A DNA stretch of 64,000 nucleotides, taken from contig NZ_AZSU01000002.1 in assembly GCF_000511955.1 (NCBI RefSeq), positions 386,696-450,695 on the forward strand, read 5' to 3'. Below, piece after piece: positions 50,152-59,410 of the stretch. The stretch's first letter is position 1. Every line of letters starts with the position of its first letter. The notes under the pieces are model-generated. The model saw only the letters and a program-made list of their open reading frames with translations. It searched no databases and was not told the DNA's origin. Source of the stretch: [Clostridium] ultunense DSM 10521. Its GTDB lineage: Bacteria > Bacillota > Clostridia > Tissierellales > Tepidimicrobiaceae. The position numbers and the translations under genes are program-made.

Positions 50152-51354
50152 ATGTTAAATTTAGATGAAATGAAAAAATTATATGAAGAGGAAGTAATCG
50201 ATTTTAGAAGAGACCTTCATATGCATCCAGAGTTAAGCTTCAAAGAATATAGGACTACTGAAAAGATAAAGGACAAGCTGGTATCCTTGGGCATTGAAAT
50301 AATAGATATAGGATTGGAAACAGGTGTAGTAGGTTTATTAAAGGGAAAGGAAGATGGACCTACTATTGCTCTAAGGGGAGATATTGATGCCCTTCCTATT
50401 CAGGAATTAAATGATGTGCCCTACAAATCTAAAATAGATGGAGTAATGCATGCTTGTGGTCATGATATCCATACAGCTACTGTAATGGGCGCTGCCATAA
50501 TTTTATCTAGTATAAAAGATGAATTAAGGGGAAATGTAATGTTTGTATTTCAACCTGCAGAGGAAATAAATAAGGGTGCAAAATTAATGGTAGAGAAAGG
50601 GCTATTTACAGAGGTAAAGGCGGATTTAATTTTTGGCTTGCATAATAATCCTGAGATACCCTGGGGGAAAATTGCCATCAAAAAGGGTGGATTAATGGCA
50701 GCCGTTGATACTATAAGAATGAGAGTTAAAGGGAAAGGAGGGCATGGAGCAATACCTAATGCCACAAGAGATCCTATTGTAGCAGCCTCTGCTATGATAA
50801 TGAATTTACAAACTATAGTAAGTAGAAATGTTAGTCCTTTAGATTCAGCAGTTATTTCCATAGGAACTTTTAATTCGGGAACAGCCAATAATGTTATTTC
50901 TGAGCTTGTAGAAATGACAGGTACTGTAAGAAGCTTTCTCCCAGAAACAAGGCAAATGTTGCCAAAGAGGATTAAGGAAGTATTGGATTATACTGCAAAG
51001 GCTTATATGGTAGATGTGGAGTTAGATTATATATTTGATCTACCAGCTGTATTCAATAGCGAAGAATTAACAAAACTAGCTTATGATGCTACAAAGGAAA
51101 TAGTGGGGGAAGAGGGGATTATTGACCCGATACCTTCTATGGGAGGCGAGGATTTTTCCATCTTCACTGAGAAGATTCCAGGATTTTTCTTTTGGCTAGG
51201 GGTAGGCAATAAAGAAAAGGATATGACTTATGTTTGGCATAGCCCCAAATTTGATGGCGATGATAGAGCACTTATTATTGGCTCAACGGTTATGAGCAAT
51301 ATGGTTTTAAAGGGCATTGATTATGTAATTCAAAATAAAAATGGGGTGAAATAA
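50152..51354 (+). CDS. M20-family amidohydrolase (hippurate/aminoacylase type)
   Basis: 400 residues. Metal-binding blocks: LRGDIDALPIQE, HACGHDIHTA, FQPAEEINKGAK, LHNNPEIPWG and the C-terminal SMGGEDFS. The lid domain contains KGKGGHGAIPNATRDPI. Cleaves N-acyl amino acids or similar amides. Its stop overlaps the start of the DUF3100 gene (TAATG), linking it to a membrane protein that may import the substrate or move a product. Confidence 0.92.
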   Translation: MLNLDEMKKLYEEEVIDFRRDLHMHPELSFKEYRTTEKIKDKLVSLGIEIIDIGLETGVVGLLKGKEDGPTIALRGDIDALPIQELNDVPYKSKIDGVMHACGHDIHTATVMGAAIILSSIKDELRGNVMFVFQPAEEINKGAKLMVEKGLFTEVKADLIFGLHNNPEIPWGKIAIKKGGLMAAVDTIRMRVKGKGGHGAIPNATRDPIVAASAMIMNLQTIVSRNVSPLDSAVISIGTFNSGTANNVISELVEMTGTVRSFLPETRQMLPKRIKEVLDYTAKAYMVDVELDYIFDLPAVFNSEELTKLAYDATKEIVGEEGIIDPIPSMGGEDFSIFTEKIPGFFFWLGVGNKEKDMTYVWHSPKFDGDDRALIIGSTVMSNMVLKGIDYVIQNKNGVK

Positions 51355-52160
51355 TGAAAAATGTTAAACTGCATTTATTGGTTTTAATATTGGTAGTCAT
51401 TGCTGAATTCATTGGCGTAAAAAACATTCCCATTGGAATTGGAACAATAGTCCTGCTACCAATGTTATATGCTATGATTTTTGGACTTCTAACAACTCCA
51501 AAGTTTCTGAATATTGCAAAAGAAAAGGAAATGGAGGATGCGGGATCCTTAATAGGTTTGACTTTAATGTTATTGATGGCTAAATATGGCACCAATATTG
51601 GACCTACATTACCTAAAATAATAGCTGCCAGTCCTGCTCTTATATTACAAGAATTTGGTAATTTAGGAACCGTTTTATTAGGAATTCCAATTGCAGTCTT
51701 ATTAGGATTAAAAAGAGAGGCAATTGGTGGAGCCCATTCAATAGCCAGAGAACCTAATGTTGCTTTAATTGGTGATATGTATGGATTGGATAGTAAAGAA
51801 GGACAAGGAGTTCTTGGGGTTTATATAGTTGGAACCGTATTTGGCACTATATTTATTGGGTTATTGGCTAGCTTTTTAGCAGCAAATACTCCCCTACATC
51901 CTTATGCATTAGCTATGGCTTCAGGAGTAGGCTCTGGTAGTATGATGACTGCTGGTGTTGGTTCCTTAGTTGCAATGTTTCCTGAAATGGAAGAGATGCT
52001 TACGGCTTTTGGAGCTACATCTAATATGCTTTCTGGATTGGATGGTTTATATATGTCCCTTTGGTTAGCTTTACCTTTATCCGAGTGGTTATATAAAAGG
52101 GTATATAAACTAAAATATGGACAATTGCCAGAGGCACCTGTAACTAAGGAGGGAAATTAA
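51354..52160 (+). CDS. DUF3100 membrane protein
   Basis: 268 residues with about seven hydrophobic segments. Conserved-looking blocks include LLPMLYAMIFGLLTTPKF, GGAHSIAREPNVALIGDMYG and ASGVGSGSMMTAGVGSL. Matches the DUF3100 family, function unknown. Coupled to the M20 amidohydrolase by overlap and to a small membrane partner one base later. Transport of amino-acid derivatives is a reasonable inference only. Confidence 0.82.
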   Translation: MKNVKLHLLVLILVVIAEFIGVKNIPIGIGTIVLLPMLYAMIFGLLTTPKFLNIAKEKEMEDAGSLIGLTLMLLMAKYGTNIGPTLPKIIAASPALILQEFGNLGTVLLGIPIAVLLGLKREAIGGAHSIAREPNVALIGDMYGLDSKEGQGVLGVYIVGTVFGTIFIGLLASFLAANTPLHPYALAMASGVGSGSMMTAGVGSLVAMFPEMEEMLTAFGATSNMLSGLDGLYMSLWLALPLSEWLYKRVYKLKYGQLPEAPVTKEGN

Positions 52161-52161
52161 A

Positions 52162-52608
52162 ATGAAATTAAAAGAGTCTTTAATTGTATTATTGATAACG
52201 GGAATAATTTCAGTATTTGGAAATATGGCTGGATATAAAGTAAGCGTAATAGAAGCTATACCCGGAATGTTAATATTAGTGCTCATAGCATTAATTGGAA
52301 TAGTATTATCTGAGATAATTCCTCTTAAGATTCCAAGTGTAGCCTATATTGTCACCTTATCAACAATTTTAACGGTGCCAGGAGTTCCTGGTTCAGCTAT
52401 TATATCGGAACTGGTATCAAAGGTGAATTTTTTAGCATTAGCTACTCCAATTCTTGGCTATGCTGGAATTTATACTGGCAAAAATTTAGATTCACTTAAA
52501 AAGACAGGCTGGAGAATCGTGATTCTTGCAATCTTCGTAATGTTTGGAACCTATATGGCTTCTGCAGTTATAGCTCATGTTTTATTAAAAGTTTTGGGGC
52601 AAATTTAA
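52162..52608 (+). CDS. Small membrane partner of the DUF3100 protein
   Basis: 148 residues with about four hydrophobic segments (ESLIVLLITGIISVFGN, GMLILVLIALIGIVLSEII, WRIVILAIFVMFGTYMAS) and a conserved-looking GYAGIYTGKNLDSLKKTGWR loop. No named family recognised. AAGGAGGG precedes the ATG; the spacing to DUF3100 suggests a two-component membrane complex. Confidence 0.75.
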   Translation: MKLKESLIVLLITGIISVFGNMAGYKVSVIEAIPGMLILVLIALIGIVLSEIIPLKIPSVAYIVTLSTILTVPGVPGSAIISELVSKVNFLALATPILGYAGIYTGKNLDSLKKTGWRIVILAIFVMFGTYMASAVIAHVLLKVLGQI

Positions 52609-52616
52609 AACAATTT

Positions 52617-52656
52617 AACCCTAAGGAATTTAGAAATTCCTTAGGGTTATTTTTTT
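52617..52656 (+). terminator. Terminator after the DUF3100 pair
   Basis: Perfect 14-bp stem AACCCTAAGGAATT/AATTCCTTAGGGTT with a 4-base loop, followed by ATTTTTTTAT. Confidence 0.9.
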
Positions 52657-52766
52657 ATATTTTGTGCGTACATAGTATGATATAATATATTAATGTACAT
52701 GGAACAGTTGGTACTTATAAGGAAATTAACTAATGAGAGCCTAGGGTTTAGAAAAGGAGAATATAT

Positions 52767-54308
52767 ATGACAAAAACAGGGAAAGTAGCCCAATCAGCAG
52801 CTATGATTGCAATTTTCACCTTGATAAGTAAGTTTTTAGGATTTTTAAGGGAAGTGTTAATTGCTTCCAAATATGGTTCTGGATTTGAGACGGATACATA
52901 TTTTGTAGCCATGACTGCTACAACTATTTTAATGACTACTCTGGGGGCTTCTTTGAATACAACTTTAATCCCTATCTTTACTGAAGTAGAAGGGAAAGGT
53001 GGCAAAAAAGCTAAACTTAAATATTTGAATAATATACTCAATATGGTTTTTTTTATTACCATATTGTTAGCCCTTTTAGGATTTTTTCTATCTCCTTTAA
53101 TAATAAAAATATTAGCTAAAGGCTTTACAGGGGAACAATTTGAATTGGCTGTAAAATTAAATAGGATAGGTCTACCTATAGTAATCTTTTTAGGCTTTAC
53201 CTATGTGTTTTCTGGATATCTACATAGTAGCGAGATATTTGGCCCTCCTGCTATTATGGGACTTCCTTATAATTTTGTATTCTTATTTTTTTTGATATTT
53301 TTAGGAGATAAAGGAAATATAGAAGGACTTATGTTGGCTAGTGTAGTAGCAGCTTCCACCCAATTTTTAATCCAGGTTCCAGCTATTAAATATCAGGGTT
53401 ATCGATTTAGAGTGGATATTAATTTAAGGGATCCTTATTTAAAAAGAGCATTGGTTTTAGTTTTACCTGTAATGATAGGCTCTGCAGTGCAACAGATAAA
53501 TGTGGTGATAGACAAAACTTTAGCTTCCAGTTTAGTTGAGGGAAGTATTTCAGCCCTTACCTATGCTTCTAGGTTAAAGGATTTAGTTATCTCCGTATTC
53601 ATTATGGCCATTACTACTGTAGTATTTCCAATGTTATCTAAGGCCTTTTCTCAAGAAGATAATCAGCAGGTTAAAAGGATAATGGGACAAGGTATTAATA
53701 TAATACTGATAATAACCGTACCTGCCACCATAGGAATGTTGGTATTAGCTGAGCCTATGGTAAGGATATTCTTCCAAAGGGGAGCCTTTGATTCAACGGC
53801 TACTATAATGACTGCCCGAGCCCTTATATTTTATTCCTTAGGGTTAGTAGGGGCATCTTTAAGGCTTATGTTAAATAGGGTATTTTATTCTTTCCAAGAT
53901 ACTAAAACCCCTATGGTAAATGGTGCTTTGGCAGTAGGTTTGAATATCGTATTAAACCTGATATTTATTAGATTTATGGGCCATGCAGGACTAGCCTTAG
54001 CTACTAGCATATCTGCAACCTTTACAACTTTATTATTATTTTTAAGTCTAAGAAAAAAAGTTGGTCCTATTGGGCTAAAAAAGTTTTTAATATGCTTTTT
54101 TAAAATCTTGTTTGCATCAACAATTATGGGAATAATAGTATATTTCCTATACTATGGATTAACTGCCAAGTTTATCAGTTCAGGAATGGGAGAGCTCTTA
54201 ATCCTGTTGTTATCTGTAGTAGTAGGGGTATTAGTATATTTAATACTATGTTCTATACTAAGGATAAAAGAAATTAGGCTATTGATAAAAGGACTAATTA
54301 ATAGATAA
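52767..54308 (+). CDS. murJ: MurJ-like lipid II flippase, first copy
   Basis: 513 residues, about 13-14 membrane helices, MVF/MurJ family: FLGFLREVLIASKYG, FETDTYFVAM, LNTTLIPIF near the N-terminus and FFQRGAFDSTATIMTA in the second half. It flips the peptidoglycan precursor or another lipid-linked sugar. A second copy lies at 62101. AAAAGGAG before the ATG; its stop codon lies inside a bidirectional terminator. Confidence 0.9.
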   Translation: MTKTGKVAQSAAMIAIFTLISKFLGFLREVLIASKYGSGFETDTYFVAMTATTILMTTLGASLNTTLIPIFTEVEGKGGKKAKLKYLNNILNMVFFITILLALLGFFLSPLIIKILAKGFTGEQFELAVKLNRIGLPIVIFLGFTYVFSGYLHSSEIFGPPAIMGLPYNFVFLFFLIFLGDKGNIEGLMLASVVAASTQFLIQVPAIKYQGYRFRVDINLRDPYLKRALVLVLPVMIGSAVQQINVVIDKTLASSLVEGSISALTYASRLKDLVISVFIMAITTVVFPMLSKAFSQEDNQQVKRIMGQGINIILIITVPATIGMLVLAEPMVRIFFQRGAFDSTATIMTARALIFYSLGLVGASLRLMLNRVFYSFQDTKTPMVNGALAVGLNIVLNLIFIRFMGHAGLALATSISATFTTLLLFLSLRKKVGPIGLKKFLICFFKILFASTIMGIIVYFLYYGLTAKFISSGMGELLILLLSVVVGVLVYLILCSILRIKEIRLLIKGLINR

Positions 54309-54337
54309 GACAGAGGAAAATAAAGACCTCTGTCTTA
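54306..54337. terminator. Bidirectional terminator holding two stop codons
   Basis: TAAGACAGAGG pairs with CCTCTGTCTTA. The stop of murJ is in the left arm and the stop of the small minus-strand gene in the right arm; ATTTTA follows on the plus strand. Confidence 0.8.
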
Positions 54338-54493
54338 TTTTATGATAGCTTTTAATTTTTTTGCCTCTTCTTCTGACACCATATAAGCATTGACGGTTTT
54401 ATCATCATAACTTTTAACTTTCTTTATAGCTTCTTCCTTTGGCATAGGTTCAGAAAAATTTTCATCTACTATCACCACGAATTTTTCCCCCAT
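54335..54493 (-). CDS. Small charged protein, 52 residues
   Basis: Reads MGEKFVVIVDE at the start and ends KKLKAIIK; acidic and lysine-rich, no signal peptide or membrane segment. The start is the ATG directly after GGGGAG on the minus strand; a longer in-frame start is hydrophobic, unlike the rest, and lacks a site. No family recognised. Convergent with murJ. Confidence 0.65.
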   Translation of the reverse strand: MGEKFVVIVDENFSEPMPKEEAIKKVKSYDDKTVNAYMVSEEEAKKLKAIIK

Positions 54494-54614
54494 AAATATC
54501 TCCCCTCTCCCTTTTATATTTATTATGTCCAAAAAGGAGAATAATATCCTTTGTTTTGGAATATCATAAGCAATACTTATTAATAAATAAAAAAGCATTT
54601 TTTATAAAATCTTG

Positions 54615-54644
54615 TTGACAAAAGCTATTACATAGTGTTAATAT
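54615..54644 (+). promoter_or_regulatory. Promoter of the LacI-type pentitol operon
   Basis: TTGACA, 18 bases, TAATAT. The -10 lies within a perfect palindrome GTTAATA-T-TATTAAC (54637-54651). Confidence 0.65.
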
Positions 54645-54656
54645 TATTAACAGACA

Positions 54657-54670
54657 TGAAACATGTTACA
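54657..54670 (+). promoter_or_regulatory. LacI-type operator 1
   Basis: TGAAACATGTTACA, with a palindromic AACATGTT core, just downstream of the -10. It is the exact reverse complement of operator 2. Confidence 0.72.
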
Positions 54671-54709
54671 TATGCAAATAATATGTTTCATGTTTTAATA
54701 GAAACTATA

Positions 54710-54723
54710 TGTAACATGTTTCA
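54710..54723 (+). promoter_or_regulatory. LacI-type operator 2
   Basis: TGTAACATGTTTCA, 53 bases centre to centre from operator 1 (about five helical turns), suited to looping by a tetrameric or paired repressor. Confidence 0.72.
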
Positions 54724-54768
54724 CATCTTAGGAAAACGAAATCATTAAATTGTTAAAGGGGGTATGCA

Positions 54769-55743
54769 ATGTCTAACATAAGAGAAATAGCAGAGCGAGC
54801 TGGAGTTAGTATAGCAACTGTATCAAGGTATTTAAATGGTACTGGATATGTAAGTGAAGAGGCAAGTTTAAAGATTCAAAGAGAGATAGACAAAGCAGGA
54901 TATATCCCTAATGCATTGGCTAAGGCAATTTTCACCAAAAAATCCAAAACTATAGCTTTAATGATACCAAATATTACAAACCCATTTTTTAATCAAATGG
55001 CTACAGCTATTGAAGAATATTGTAATAAGATGGGATATACCTTATTTCTATGTAATACTGGTGATAATAAAGAGAAAGAGGTTGAATATTTGGAAGCGTT
55101 AAAAGCCTATAGGGTAGATGGTATAATTGCATCTAGGACTCAATGTAAAGAAGAATATCTGAATATTCAAATTCCTGTGGTTTCCTTTGAGAATCATATA
55201 TCATCTTCCATAATTACCGTTTCATCTGATAACTATGATGGTGGGAAGATAGCTTTTAATCATTTGTATGAAAAAGGATGTAGAAAAATTCTCCATATTA
55301 AAGGTCCAGAGGCTTTTGAAGCTACAGAATTGAGATGCAAAGGATTTCTAGAAGCAGCCAAGGAAAAGGGTCTAGAAGTGGATATTGTACAGTTCGAAAC
55401 AGATTTTCATGTTAAGATGCTTGGGGAAAATTTAAATAATATTAAGAACATCGAAGCTTATGATGGAATATTCGTTTTTAATGATATTGCTGCTGCTGTA
55501 GTAATGAGACATTTGAAAGAAAAAAATATTAAAATTCCTAGTCAGGTTCAAGTGATTGGATTTGACGATAGTTTTATAGGAGAACTGCTACATCCATCCC
55601 TAACAACCATTCGTCAGCCTATTAAAGAATTAGGAACTTTAGCAGCAGAGTTATTGATACGACAAATAGATGGGGAAAAGATCCCTATTGAAGATCGTTT
55701 AATTGAAACTAAATTAATTCAAAGAGAAACAACTTTATCTTAA
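54769..55743 (+). CDS. LacI-family repressor
   Basis: 324 residues. DNA-binding segment NIREIAERAGVSIATVSRYLNG at the N-terminus followed by a hinge, then a sugar-binding domain (IALMIPNITNPFFNQMATAIEE, ITVSSDNYDGGKIAFNHLYE, IGFDDSFIGELLHPSLTTIRQP). Two operators precede it, so it probably represses its own operon until a pentitol or similar sugar binds. GGGGGT before the ATG. Confidence 0.93.
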   Translation: MSNIREIAERAGVSIATVSRYLNGTGYVSEEASLKIQREIDKAGYIPNALAKAIFTKKSKTIALMIPNITNPFFNQMATAIEEYCNKMGYTLFLCNTGDNKEKEVEYLEALKAYRVDGIIASRTQCKEEYLNIQIPVVSFENHISSSIITVSSDNYDGGKIAFNHLYEKGCRKILHIKGPEAFEATELRCKGFLEAAKEKGLEVDIVQFETDFHVKMLGENLNNIKNIEAYDGIFVFNDIAAAVVMRHLKEKNIKIPSQVQVIGFDDSFIGELLHPSLTTIRQPIKELGTLAAELLIRQIDGEKIPIEDRLIETKLIQRETTLS

Positions 55744-55780
55744 TAAAATGCTCAGCAAGTTTTAGAAAGGAGGTTTTAGA

Positions 55781-57295
55781 GTGGATAAGGACATCAAATT
55801 AAGAGTCAAAAATATAAGTAAATCTTTTCCAGGTGTTAAAGCACTGGACAATGTTAGTTTTGCGGTCAAAAGAGGCACTGTACATGCTATATGTGGTGAA
55901 AATGGTGCGGGAAAATCAACTTTGATGAAGATTATAAATGGTATTTATAAACAAGATTCAGGAGATATCTTAATTGATGAAAAGGTAGTTCAAATTAATA
56001 ATCCTATACAAGCAAGAAGCTTAGGAATTTCTATGATTTTTCAAGAATTAAACTATATACCAGAATTGACAATTGAAGAAAGTTTGTTTGTTGGAAATTG
56101 GCCTAAGGGGAAATATGGAAATATAGATTGGAAAATGATCAGGAAAAAAACACTAGAACTATTAGAAAAGGAAGGTCTAGATTATTTACCAACCATCAAA
56201 TTAAAAGATTTATCAATCTCTGATATTCAGATGCTGGAGATATTAAAGGCTATATCATATAATTCAGATGTAATTATAATGGATGAGCCTACTTCGGCGA
56301 TTACTCAAAAAGAAGTAGAAGTTTTATTTAACAAAATAAACGGGTTAAAAGAAAGAGGGGTTAGTATTATTTATATATCTCATAAAATGGATGAAATATT
56401 TAGAATAGCAGATGAGATTACCGTATTTAGAGATGGAATTGTAGTTGATTCTAGAAATAAAGATGATTATGACATGGAAACGGTAATAGCACAGATGGTA
56501 GGAAGAAAACTAGACAATAGTTATCCAAAAGAAAATGTAGAAATCGGAGATAAGATCTTGGAAGTAAATAATTTGACTAGTACTGGGCAGTTCGAAGATA
56601 TTAATTTTTATTTAAAGGAAGGTGAAATTGTTGGTTTTGCTGGTCTTATGGGATCAGGTAGATCAGAAGTAATGAGGGCATTATTTGGTCTTGATCCATA
56701 TGAATCAGGAGAAATTATTATCAATAAAAAGAAAACAATAATTGAGAATACTCAAGACAGTATTAAAAATGGAATGGTAATGCTATCTGAGGATAGAAGA
56801 AGGTTTGGGATTATTCCTGTTCGCACTGTCAAGGAAAACGTATCCTTATCAAATCTTAAAAGGTTCATTTATGGTGGTAGATTACATAAAGATGAAGAAA
56901 TTCAAACTGTAACTGAATATTGCAACAAGATGAATGTAAAGACACCAGATATTGAAACTATAGTAGAGGTTTTAAGTGGTGGGAATCAACAGAAGGTCAT
57001 ATTAGCTAAATGGATGGTAACAAATCCAGATATTCTTATATTAGATGAGCCAACTCGAGGAATAGACGTAGGTGCCAAATATGAAATTTATAAACTTATG
57101 GTAGAACTAGCGAAGGAGAAGAAAGGATTAATAATGATTTCTTCAGAATTACCAGAATTAATAGGGATGTGCGATAGAATTTATGTTATGGCTAAAGGAC
57201 GTATTGCAGGTGAGTTAGATAGAGAAAATTTCTCACAGAAAAATATAATGCTATATGCTACTGCATCAAGTAATGAAAAAGAGGTGGAAGTATGA
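55781..57295 (+). CDS. Ribose-type sugar ABC transporter ATPase, double domain
   Basis: 504 residues, two ABC domains as in RbsA/XylG. First: GENGAGKST, ISDIQMLEILKAI (a degenerate signature), IIMDEPTSAI. Second: GLMGSGRSEVMRALF, SGGNQQKVILAKWM, LILDEPTRGIDVG. GTG start behind AAAGGAGG. It powers the permease encoded with overlap directly after. Confidence 0.93.
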   Translation: MDKDIKLRVKNISKSFPGVKALDNVSFAVKRGTVHAICGENGAGKSTLMKIINGIYKQDSGDILIDEKVVQINNPIQARSLGISMIFQELNYIPELTIEESLFVGNWPKGKYGNIDWKMIRKKTLELLEKEGLDYLPTIKLKDLSISDIQMLEILKAISYNSDVIIMDEPTSAITQKEVEVLFNKINGLKERGVSIIYISHKMDEIFRIADEITVFRDGIVVDSRNKDDYDMETVIAQMVGRKLDNSYPKENVEIGDKILEVNNLTSTGQFEDINFYLKEGEIVGFAGLMGSGRSEVMRALFGLDPYESGEIIINKKKTIIENTQDSIKNGMVMLSEDRRRFGIIPVRTVKENVSLSNLKRFIYGGRLHKDEEIQTVTEYCNKMNVKTPDIETIVEVLSGGNQQKVILAKWMVTNPDILILDEPTRGIDVGAKYEIYKLMVELAKEKKGLIMISSELPELIGMCDRIYVMAKGRIAGELDRENFSQKNIMLYATASSNEKEVEV

Positions 57296-58269
57296 AAAAA
57301 AATAGTTATGGTAAAAGGTGGCTAAATCTGATGAGTAAATATAGTATATATTTTGTACTATTAGCACTTTTTATTATCAGTTGGTTAGCCAATGAAAATT
57401 TTATACAACCAAATAATTTAAAGAATGTTGCTAACCAAATATCCGTTGGCACAATCTTGGCGTTCGGACAAACAATATTGGTTATATCAGGAATGATAGA
57501 CCTTTCTTCTGGATCTGTTCTAGCACTGGCGGGTGTATTGTCAGTTTCAACTTATGTAAATACTGGTTCATTACTTCTATCCTTTGTAGTCGCAATTATA
57601 GTAAGCGTTACATGTAATATACTAAATGGATTAATGATAACTAAGTTTAGAACACCACCTTTTATTGCTACTTTAGCGATGATGACAATGGCTCGTGGAG
57701 CAGCGTTACTATATACAAGGGGACAAAATATTTATCAAATAGGAGATTATATTATTTTTGGACAAGGTAGTACATTTGGCATTCCAAATCCAATTATATT
57801 TTTAATAATTACTTTGCTAGTAACTGCATATTTATTAAAGCATACTATATTTGGAAGATCGATATACGCTGTTGGTGGCAATGAGGAAGCTGCTAATGCA
57901 TCAGGTATTGATGTGAACAAAACTAAGATGAAGGCTTATATTATCAATGGTATTTTTGTAGGTATTGCTGGGATAATATTCATGTCTCGTGTTAATGGCG
58001 GTATGCCTAATGGTGCTATATCATACGAATTTAAGGCTCTTACTGCAACTGTTATCGGAGGAACTAGTTTTACTGGTGGTGTAGGTACTGCTATGGGTAC
58101 TTTAGCTGGGGCTTTCATAGTAGGATTTTTAGATAATATTATGGTAATGGTAGGAGTAGATTCTTATTTACAGCAAGTTGTAAGAGGGGCAATTATTGCT
58201 TTAGCAGTAATTTATGATATTTGGGCTAAAACGGGTAAAGCTGATAAAAAGCTTAGAAGTGCTGAATAA
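57292..58269 (+). CDS. Ribose-type sugar ABC transporter permease
   Basis: 325 residues, about ten helices, RbsC family: GQTILVISGMIDLSSGSVLAL, MMTMARGAALLYTRGQ, GGNEEAANASGIDVNKTKM and TVIGGTSFTGGVGTAMGT. Coupled to the ATPase by ATGA-type overlap. Confidence 0.93.
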   Translation: MKKNSYGKRWLNLMSKYSIYFVLLALFIISWLANENFIQPNNLKNVANQISVGTILAFGQTILVISGMIDLSSGSVLALAGVLSVSTYVNTGSLLLSFVVAIIVSVTCNILNGLMITKFRTPPFIATLAMMTMARGAALLYTRGQNIYQIGDYIIFGQGSTFGIPNPIIFLIITLLVTAYLLKHTIFGRSIYAVGGNEEAANASGIDVNKTKMKAYIINGIFVGIAGIIFMSRVNGGMPNGAISYEFKALTATVIGGTSFTGGVGTAMGTLAGAFIVGFLDNIMVMVGVDSYLQQVVRGAIIALAVIYDIWAKTGKADKKLRSAE

Positions 58270-58326
58270 AATATGGTTAAAATAGTTAATTCTATTTTAA
58301 TAATAAAAAAATGGAGGTTTTGAAAA

Positions 58327-59331
58327 ATGAAAAAAATACTTTCAATGATCTTAATGGTTATCATAATGATAACAATGGTAGCCGGTTGTTCAAGCCCTTC
58401 CACTGAAAGTGGTGGTGAAGTCGAAGGTGGTGGTGAAGATAGTAATGGAAACGGTGTATATCGAATAGCTTATATTGCTCGTGCTCAAGCAGATTCATTT
58501 GCAGCTTGGTTAGCCAATGCGGTTATGGAGGAATCTGAAAAATATGATGATATTAAAGTTGATGTTTTAGATGGACAAGCTTCTGATGATACCCAGAATG
58601 GTTTAATTGAAAATGCTATTGCTAACAAATACGATGTAATTATTATACAGCCTAATAATGGTGAGGCACAAAGACCTTATGCAGAAAAGGCGGTAGAAGC
58701 AGGAATAATTACTATTACTACTAATGCTCGTATTGATGGGATTGAAGGGGCATCTTCAGTGGATGCTGACCCATATATGCAAGCAAAGGTAAACGCAGAT
58801 TTAGCAGTTGAACAAATACCTGAAAATGCAAATGTGGTTGTTTTAAATGGACCTCCAGGAAATTTTCATGCTGATGAAAGACGAAAAAGTTGGGAAAACG
58901 AATTTTTTGCTAAAAGACCAGATGTTAAAATAGTTGGTGAGGAAATTGCAAACTGGAACAAAGACGAGGCAATGAATTATATGGAAACATGGGTTCAAGC
59001 TAATGATAAGATTGATGCAATAATCTCCATGAATGATAATATGGCAGCTGGGGCATTAGAAGTTGTTAAAGATGATCCTAAATTTAAAGATATTTTAGCA
59101 TATGGTGTAGACGGTACTGCAGAAGCTGTATTATTAATTAAAGAAGGCAAAATGACTTCTACAAGTTTACAAAGTGCATATGATTTAGCTGAAGCTTTAC
59201 TTAGCACAAGTCACAAGTTATTAACTGGTGAAGAAGAACAAATAGATATTGATATAGATTGTCCATTAATTACTTTAGATAATGTAGATGAATACATTGA
59301 AATGCATAAGAAAGCAGGGGCTATAAAATAA
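58327..59331 (+). CDS. Sugar-binding lipoprotein of the pentitol operon
   Basis: 334 residues. Lipobox VAGC at Cys21, a short glycine-serine linker, then a ribose-binding-type domain: IAYIARAQADSFAAWLANAV, YDVIIIQPNNGEAQRPYAEK, VVLNGPPGNFHADERRKSWE, ISMNDNMAAGALEVV. GGAGG before the ATG. A hairpin separates it from the catabolic genes. Confidence 0.92.
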   Translation: MKKILSMILMVIIMITMVAGCSSPSTESGGEVEGGGEDSNGNGVYRIAYIARAQADSFAAWLANAVMEESEKYDDIKVDVLDGQASDDTQNGLIENAIANKYDVIIIQPNNGEAQRPYAEKAVEAGIITITTNARIDGIEGASSVDADPYMQAKVNADLAVEQIPENANVVVLNGPPGNFHADERRKSWENEFFAKRPDVKIVGEEIANWNKDEAMNYMETWVQANDKIDAIISMNDNMAAGALEVVKDDPKFKDILAYGVDGTAEAVLLIKEGKMTSTSLQSAYDLAEALLSTSHKLLTGEEEQIDIDIDCPLITLDNVDEYIEMHKKAGAIK

Positions 59332-59358
59332 CGAGTTAGTTTTATAATTATAATAAAT

Positions 59359-59393
59359 TGGTGCGTGAATTACAATATTTACGCACCAGTTTT
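59359..59393 (+). terminator. Attenuating hairpin between binding protein and catabolic genes
   Basis: TGGTGCGT pairs with ACGCACCA around a 14-base loop, followed by GTTTT only. A partial terminator would make the binding protein more abundant than the enzymes. Confidence 0.6.
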
Positions 59394-59410
59394 AAAAGGA
59401 GGTTAATAAT

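Noticed and set aside
54335..54598. Longer 87-residue version of the small minus-strand protein
   Set aside because: The extra N-terminal part is a hydrophobic stretch across the ribosome site GGGGAG; the internal ATG has the better site.
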